Source: JBNKLG01 sp050292235 (GTDB lineage: Bacteria > Pseudomonadota > Gammaproteobacteria > Chromatiales > Chromatiaceae). Taken from it: 9,527 nt of DNA. The stretch lies in contig JBNKLG010000095.1 in the NCBI GenBank assembly GCA_050292235.1, positions 1 through 9,527 on the forward strand, given 5' to 3'. The translations under genes were made by a program, and so were the position numbers. Below are positions 4,832-9,527 of the stretch, in pieces. Within the stretch, counting starts at the first letter, position 1. Each line of letters begins with the position of its first letter. The notes under the pieces were generated by a model. The model did not search any database. It had not been told where the DNA came from and saw nothing but the letters and a program-made list of their open reading frames with translations.

Positions 4832-7812
4832 GCAGGTTTCTCGCTGAGATGGATATCTGGACCAGTATAGACCTGGCCGTTGAGTGTCAGGTTGAGGCTG
4901 GCGATCATCGGAGGGCGGATATGGATGCCACCGGGGGGCATCCGGTAGTCACCACCAAGCTGGATCTGAAGCTGATCGTCGATTTGCCGGAGGCTCAGAT
5001 CCACTTGACCCCAGTAGGTCAGCAGCCCCTGGGCCTGGACGACCTCGCTGTTGGCAAGCCAGTCGGCGGGGATGCCTGCTGCCAGCACCAGGCTCTGATC
5101 GGGATGGCGCTCGTAGGCGAACAGGGTCAGCCAGGCCAGGGTGAATTCAGCCCCGATCCAGGCGTGGGGCAGATCGCCCAGGTGGCCGGGAGAGCGCGGG
5201 TCGTGCCAGCTGATCTCCGGCCACTGATTCCAGGCCAGGGGGCGGCGGTCGGCGAGGAAGAACGCCAGCAGCTCATGGGCCTCGTCCCGTCGGCCCAGTC
5301 GCACCAGGGCGGCGATGATGCGGATCTCATAGGCCGAGTAGTTGTGCCAGGGCATCTTGCCATCCCGGCGCTGGCGAAAGCCCTCCAGGTAACGATCGAA
5401 AGTGGCCTGGATGACCGCATCGGGTACGCCGGGCAGCTCGTCCAGCCAGGCAATGGCGGTGGCCGTGGCAGCGGGATCGAAGTCCGCCAGCTCCAGCGAA
5501 CCGGGGACATAGTCGATTTCAGCCCGTTGGCGGACGCCTTCGAGGGAGCGGGCCAGGTGTTGGTGAAAATCGTCTCGCAGTGATGCCAGTTCTTCCCGGT
5601 TCAGTTCGATCTGATCAGCCATGGCCAAAGCGTCATCCAGTCCGCGCAGGGCACAGAAGTTATCCCAGTAAGCATGGACGTGGTGGGCCAGATAGCCTTC
5701 ATGGCTGGCAGAGACGGGCAGAAGCCCCTGGGCCAGAGGATCGCTGCACTCCTGTTGCAGCAGGGATTGCATGAAGTCGAGACAGGCCCGGATACGGGGC
5801 TGGAGATCTGTCAGCCATTGGGTATCGCCACTGAAACGCCGGTATTCCCAAAGCCCGAACAGGAACTGGCCGAGACTGTCGTGCTCCACCAGCCAGTCGG
5901 CCTTGTCGGGGTCAATGCAGCAGGGGATGTTGCCGTCCTCTGCCTGGTATTCTGCATACCAGCGCAGGAAATCGGCCACCTCTGTCTGGCACCCGGCCCG
6001 CAGCAGGGCAGCGCTGAGGGTGACCCCATCCCGAATCCAGGCCCGGGTGTAGCGGCGCGGCCCCGGTTGCAAGATCTGGCCATCCCGCTGCAGCAGAATG
6101 TGGCCCAGAGCGGTGCAGGCGGTTTCGGCGGCATCCTGGGCAACTGCGGGCAGTTGAAACCGGGGATAGTGGACCAGTTTTCCCTGCCAACTGGCTATGG
6201 CTGCTGCCCGCCGCTGTTCGGCGGAGAGGCTTAACAGCTTGTCAGGGATAGTTGGCTGGTCCTGATAGGGCAGAAGGCAACTGAGCTGGAAGCAGCCATC
6301 GGCAGCCAGATCAAACTCGTAGCTGAGTGCGGCAGAGGCCCATCCCCGGACATCTCCGGCACTGGTGGCGGAGGGCAGTCGGCCCTCCGCCAGGTCATTG
6401 ATGATCTCGCCCCGTGCTGACGAGGTGGCGCCCACGGCTTCGGGTGGGCGATCCGGTCGCAACTGGCGACCCTGATTGAACTGGAGGGCCTGGCCATCCC
6501 AGTGGATCTGATGCAATCGTCCCATGTTGCCGTAGTGGCGGTGGCCGCTTTGCCAGGGCGGGGTCAGCTGGAAGGGGCGCAGCGCCAGCAGAAAGCGGCC
6601 CTGGCGCGGGGTCTGGCCAAGGTTGCGCAGCCGGTAATCCACCAGCAGACACTGATCCAGGGCGTAGCTCTGTACCTCCAGACTGAGGTTGCGGTCAGCC
6701 AGTTGGCGGGTGATGCCCGGTAAGGGCAGGCCCGCTTCGGTCAGGGCCGGTTGATGTTCGGCATCCGCCCAGCCAATGAGCTGGTCATCCAGGTAGAGGA
6801 AGGGGTCGAGGCAGGCGTCGGCCTGATCGATCTCCACCTGAGCCTCCTCGTTGAGCAGGGCGCAGCCACTGCCTGCGGGAGTGCCCAGGCTGGTCCAGTA
6901 GCTCTGTTCGCGCAACAGATGACGGGGATAGTGACCCCGTGGGGACTGACTGGCCAGTTGATGCCAATAGGCTGGGGCAGAGCGGCCCGCTTCCGGCGGG
7001 ATCAGGTTCAGGCCTCTTATCCCCTGAGGATGATCTAACCGTAGGCGCAGCCGTTGTAGACGGGCATCGGGCAGCCAGAGGTGGCTGGTCTCGCCCACCG
7101 GCGGTGCAATCTCTGCCAGGGGATACCAGTCGCCGTTGTCATCGGATTCCAACCAGGCATGGCAGCCCTGATCCAGCCACTGGATGCTCAGACCGCCCAG
7201 TGGTCGGGGGCTGTCGAAGGCGAGGCAGAGCCAGGGACGCTCATCAGAGGGGTCGGGATGCCAGCAGGACTGCCCCTGCCACCAGTCGGCACTGGACCAG
7301 TAGGGTGGCTGGCTGGAGCAATAGACAGCGGGAGGGGGATAATCGCCTCGATCCTCATAGCTCAGCCCACTCAGTAGCAGTTGACCTTTGCCGCCGGGAC
7401 CTGCGACCAGGGCAATCTCGATGGCACTGATCTCTTTGGGCGGTCCGTCGCCAGCAGGTCCCCAGGCGAAGCTGAGATCCTCTTCGCTGATCTCCAGGGG
7501 CCGGGGTTGGTCGCTGAGCTGGAGTTCGGGTTCCAGATAACGCCAGCAGTTGCCATCGGTATCGGCCAGTTTGAACTCCAGTTGATTGGCCGGGCTGTCA
7601 CCGCTCAGCTGGCAGCAAAAGGTAAAACGTTGCGGCAGTGCCAGATTCAGGGGGAGGCGGGCCACAACGAAGCCGCCGCTGTCGTGAAAATCGAACTCCA
7701 GTGTCAGGCTGTCATTTTCTGTGCTGAGTGCCAGAGTGGCCGGGGCCTGGGTGATGGCCTGCCAGGAGGCTCCGGCGGCCAGTTGCTGGATAGGGCGGGT
7801 GTCGAAAGTCAT
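4828..7812 (-). CDS. Discoidin-domain (alpha/alpha)6-barrel glycosidase-like protein
   Basis: With the ATG at 7812 as start the protein has 994 residues. Residues 15-150 look like a CBM11/CIA30-like beta-sandwich (NQLEFKLADTDGNCWRYLEP, FAWGPAGDG, GPGGKGQLLLSGL). Residues 160-270 look like an F5/8-type (discoidin) module (DERPWLCLAFDSPRPLGGLSI, then LQRLRLRLDHPQGIRGLNL). The C-terminal half is a six-hairpin barrel with family-conserved stretches: RYTRAWIRDG (587-596), VEHDSLGQF (642-650), SHEGYLAHHVHAYWDNF (703-719), MPWHNYSAYEIR (820-831), WNQWPEISWHDP (861-872) and LGDLPHAWIG (878-887). Acidic residues in these stretches (D595, D645, E705, D717, E866) are candidates for catalysis. Such proteins are usually annotated only as 'coagulation factor 5/8 type'; the reaction is unknown to me. 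No signal peptide, so cytosolic. It probably acts with the overlapping GH94 enzyme. In-frame starts at 7860 (ATG) and 7902 (GTG) would add 16 or 30 residues; none has a good ribosome binding site, and 7812 sits just before the first domain. Confidence 0.88.
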   Translation of the reverse strand: MTFDTRPIQQLAAGASWQAITQAPATLALSTENDSLTLEFDFHDSGGFVVARLPLNLALPQRFTFCCQLSGDSPANQLEFKLADTDGNCWRYLEPELQLSDQPRPLEISEEDLSFAWGPAGDGPPKEISAIEIALVAGPGGKGQLLLSGLSYEDRGDYPPPAVYCSSQPPYWSSADWWQGQSCWHPDPSDERPWLCLAFDSPRPLGGLSIQWLDQGCHAWLESDDNGDWYPLAEIAPPVGETSHLWLPDARLQRLRLRLDHPQGIRGLNLIPPEAGRSAPAYWHQLASQSPRGHYPRHLLREQSYWTSLGTPAGSGCALLNEEAQVEIDQADACLDPFLYLDDQLIGWADAEHQPALTEAGLPLPGITRQLADRNLSLEVQSYALDQCLLVDYRLRNLGQTPRQGRFLLALRPFQLTPPWQSGHRHYGNMGRLHQIHWDGQALQFNQGRQLRPDRPPEAVGATSSARGEIINDLAEGRLPSATSAGDVRGWASAALSYEFDLAADGCFQLSCLLPYQDQPTIPDKLLSLSAEQRRAAAIASWQGKLVHYPRFQLPAVAQDAAETACTALGHILLQRDGQILQPGPRRYTRAWIRDGVTLSAALLRAGCQTEVADFLRWYAEYQAEDGNIPCCIDPDKADWLVEHDSLGQFLFGLWEYRRFSGDTQWLTDLQPRIRACLDFMQSLLQQECSDPLAQGLLPVSASHEGYLAHHVHAYWDNFCALRGLDDALAMADQIELNREELASLRDDFHQHLARSLEGVRQRAEIDYVPGSLELADFDPAATATAIAWLDELPGVPDAVIQATFDRYLEGFRQRRDGKMPWHNYSAYEIRIIAALVRLGRRDEAHELLAFFLADRRPLAWNQWPEISWHDPRSPGHLGDLPHAWIGAEFTLAWLTLFAYERHPDQSLVLAAGIPADWLANSEVVQAQGLLTYWGQVDLSLRQIDDQLQIQLGGDYRMPPGGIHIRPPMIASLNLTLNGQVYTGPDIHLSEKPA

Positions 7813-7830
7813 GGGCTGAGCCGGAATCTG

Positions 7831-7859
7831 TTGACAGAGAGAGCCATTGATTCTACACA
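7831..7859 (+). promoter_or_regulatory. Possible sigma70-type promoter for the ABC transporter gene
   Basis: A perfect -35 hexamer TTGACA (7831-7836) is followed after exactly 17 bases by TACACA (7854-7859), which matches the -10 consensus at only 3 of 6 positions. Transcription would start near 7866, about 50 bases before the preferred GTG. It lies upstream of the ATG at 7812 of the divergent gene, so both genes would be driven from the same short region. The poor -10 suggests a need for an activator, or chance. Confidence 0.3.
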
Positions 7860-7917
7860 TGTGAACTGTTTTTGCGGCAATGATGCCCACCCCCTTCACC
7901 ACAAGGTGCCCCAGTCT

Positions 7918-9527
7918 GTGCCAGAAACCACTGATCGTCTGCAGTTAAATCGTCAAACCTGGCACGGTTTCCGGTCAAAACTCAAACAATTTGGCGCCGC
8001 AAAGGAGGGGCGGCGGGGCAAACAGATGCTCCTGGGTCTGCTGCTGATGCTGCTGATGCTCAATGGCCTCAATGTGCTCAACAGCTATGTCGGGCGGGAT
8101 TTCATGACCGCCATTGAGCAAAAGGACATGCCCAGCTTTATCCGCATGACGCTGCTCTACATCGGTGTCTTTGCCATCAGTACCCTGGTGGCGGTGTTCT
8201 ACCGATTCATCGAGGAACGGCTGGGGCTGTTGTGGCGCCATTGGCTGACCAGGGATGCGGTCAACCACTATCTGAATGATCGTACCTACTACCGCATGCA
8301 CCTCAGCCATGCAGTGGCCAACCCCGATCAGCGCATCTCCGAAGATATCCGGGAACTGACGGTCATGACCCTTTCCCTTCTGCTGATTCTCCTGAATGCG
8401 TTGCTGACAGTGATCTCCTTCTCCGGCGTCATGTGGTCCATCAGCCCGAAGCTGTTTGTGGTGGCCATTCTCTATGCCCTGCTGGGCTCACTGGTGACCG
8501 TGGCCCTGGGCAAACCCCTGGTGCAGCTCAACTATCAGCAATTGGATCGGGAGGCCAACTTCCGGGCCGGTCTGTTGGAGATTCGCGAGAACAGCGAGTC
8601 GGTGGCGTTGCTTCACCGCGAGCGCCGGATGGGGGGGCGCCTGCTGAAACATCTGCAATCCCTGGTGGATAATTTCCAGCGCATCATCGCCGTGAACCGG
8701 AATCTGGGCTTTTTTACCACCGGGTATAACTACCTGATTCAGATCATTCCCGCTCTGGTGGTGGCGCCCCTGTTCATCAATGGCGAGGCGGAGTTTGGCG
8801 TGATCGCCCAGTCAGCCATCGCCTTTGGCCATCTGCTGGGGGCCTTCTCGGTGATCGTCAGCAATTTTGGCTCTATCTCCAACTACACGGCGGTGGTGGG
8901 CCGTCTGGGTTCACTCTGGCAGGCCATGGAACCGGCAGAGCTGGAACGGCGACACCCGAAGATCGAGGTCTGTGACCGCTGTGGCGAAGTGGTGTTCGAT
9001 CGATTGACCCTGAGCGCCTCACGGGGTGACGAGGTACTGGTGCGTGACCTGAATCTGCGTGTGCCCAGGGGATCCAATCTGCTGATTCATGCCACTTCTC
9101 AAGCAGCGCGACTGGCCCTGGTGCGCGCCACTGCAGGCATCTGGTTGACGGGGGAAGGGCGTATCAGTCGTCCCAATCTGGATCAGATTCTTTTTCTCCC
9201 CCAGCGTCCCTACCTACCGTCAGGCACCCTGTCCGAATTATTGGTGCGCACCAGTGATGAGCGTCGGACCGAGCCCGCTGAGGTCCGGCACTGTCTGGAA
9301 CAGCTGGGCCTTCTCTCCGTGCTGGAACGGGCGGGCGGCATGGATAAGGAGCAGGACTGGGATGACCTCCTCTCACTGGGTGAGCAGCAACTGCTGGCGG
9401 TGGGCCGCCTGTTGCTGGCCAGGCCGGAGTTCGTTTTTCTCGACCGGCCGGCCAATGCACTGAATCCTGTGCAGTTGCGTCTGGTGCTGGATCTCCTGAA
9501 TCAGCAAGGCATTACCTATCTGACCCT
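7918..9527 (+). CDS. SbmA/BacA-YddA-type ABC transporter, degenerate NBD, partial
   Basis: The frame is open to the window end, giving 536 codons; family members are usually about 550-600 residues, so little is missing. I chose GTG 7918 because AAGGTG lies 9 bases before it and it gives the usual cytosolic N-terminus before TM1; GTG 7906 is an alternative, and ATG 8026 would start inside TM1. Membrane segments lie near 37-57, 77-95, 152-172, 179-198, 267-287 and 302-320. The family motif ANPDQRISED (134-143) identifies the ABC_membrane_2 (SbmA/BacA-like) fold, so the protein should homodimerise in the inner membrane. The nucleotide-binding domain spans about 350 to the end. Q429 of the Q-loop and the signature LSLGEQQ (485-491) remain. 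Where GPSGxGKS is expected the protein has ATSQAARL (392-399), so the glycines and the lysine are gone; Walker B reads FVFLDRP with Arg510 in place of the catalytic glutamate; the D-loop is NALN. ATP hydrolysis is doubtful. Substrate unknown. Confidence 0.88.
   Translation, partial: MPETTDRLQLNRQTWHGFRSKLKQFGAAKEGRRGKQMLLGLLLMLLMLNGLNVLNSYVGRDFMTAIEQKDMPSFIRMTLLYIGVFAISTLVAVFYRFIEERLGLLWRHWLTRDAVNHYLNDRTYYRMHLSHAVANPDQRISEDIRELTVMTLSLLLILLNALLTVISFSGVMWSISPKLFVVAILYALLGSLVTVALGKPLVQLNYQQLDREANFRAGLLEIRENSESVALLHRERRMGGRLLKHLQSLVDNFQRIIAVNRNLGFFTTGYNYLIQIIPALVVAPLFINGEAEFGVIAQSAIAFGHLLGAFSVIVSNFGSISNYTAVVGRLGSLWQAMEPAELERRHPKIEVCDRCGEVVFDRLTLSASRGDEVLVRDLNLRVPRGSNLLIHATSQAARLALVRATAGIWLTGEGRISRPNLDQILFLPQRPYLPSGTLSELLVRTSDERRTEPAEVRHCLEQLGLLSVLERAGGMDKEQDWDDLLSLGEQQLLAVGRLLLARPEFVFLDRPANALNPVQLRLVLDLLNQQGITYLT

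Noticed and set aside
4801..5583. 260-codon plus-strand open frame
   Set aside because: Antisense shadow of the C-terminal half of the discoidin-barrel gene.
8001..8028. ATG at 8026 as the transporter start, with AAAGGAGG upstream
   Set aside because: The purine-rich site is 17 bases from the ATG, too far, and starting there would remove the normal cytosolic N-terminus and begin inside TM1.

Overview
The window is GC-rich over most of its length (one counted 60-base line inside the GH94 gene is 72% G+C) and carries bacterial genes with Shine-Dalgarno starts, GTG starts and short overlaps. The gene content suggests a proteobacterium, most likely a gammaproteobacterium, but nothing here fixes the species. 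No rRNA, tRNA, CRISPR array, transposase or integrase gene was seen.

Right part (about 1.49-9.53 kb) is a carbohydrate locus. Two very large minus-strand genes share a 4-base overlap and read 7.8 kb to 1.49 kb. The first encodes a protein with a carbohydrate-binding-like module, a discoidin-like module and an (alpha/alpha)6-barrel glycosidase region. The second is a complete GH94 phosphorylase of 1112 residues, built like stand-alone 1,2-beta-oligoglucan phosphorylases and like the C-terminal third of cyclic beta-1,2-glucan synthases. Neither has a signal peptide, so the pair probably degrades or remodels a beta-glucan in the cytoplasm, with phosphorolysis yielding a sugar 1-phosphate. Divergent from them, on the plus strand and cut by the window end, is an ABC transporter of the SbmA/BacA-YddA type with membrane and nucleotide-binding domains fused. 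Its nucleotide-binding domain keeps the fold and the signature motif, but the Walker A loop and the catalytic glutamate are lost.

Left part (1-1.4 kb) looks like an accessory, partly decayed region. It holds, all on the minus strand: a short ORF that may be the 3' half of a frameshifted gene; a distinctly AT-rich 121-residue gene with an excellent ribosome binding site and a beta-strand pattern resembling 'up-regulated in Daf-2' domain proteins; a SpoIIAA-like (STAS-fold) gene broken by one in-frame amber codon; and the start of another ORF that runs off the left edge.

The observations most worth follow-up are the degenerate ABC nucleotide-binding domain, the uncharacterised glycosidase-GH94 pair with that transporter divergent to it, and the broken small genes on the left.
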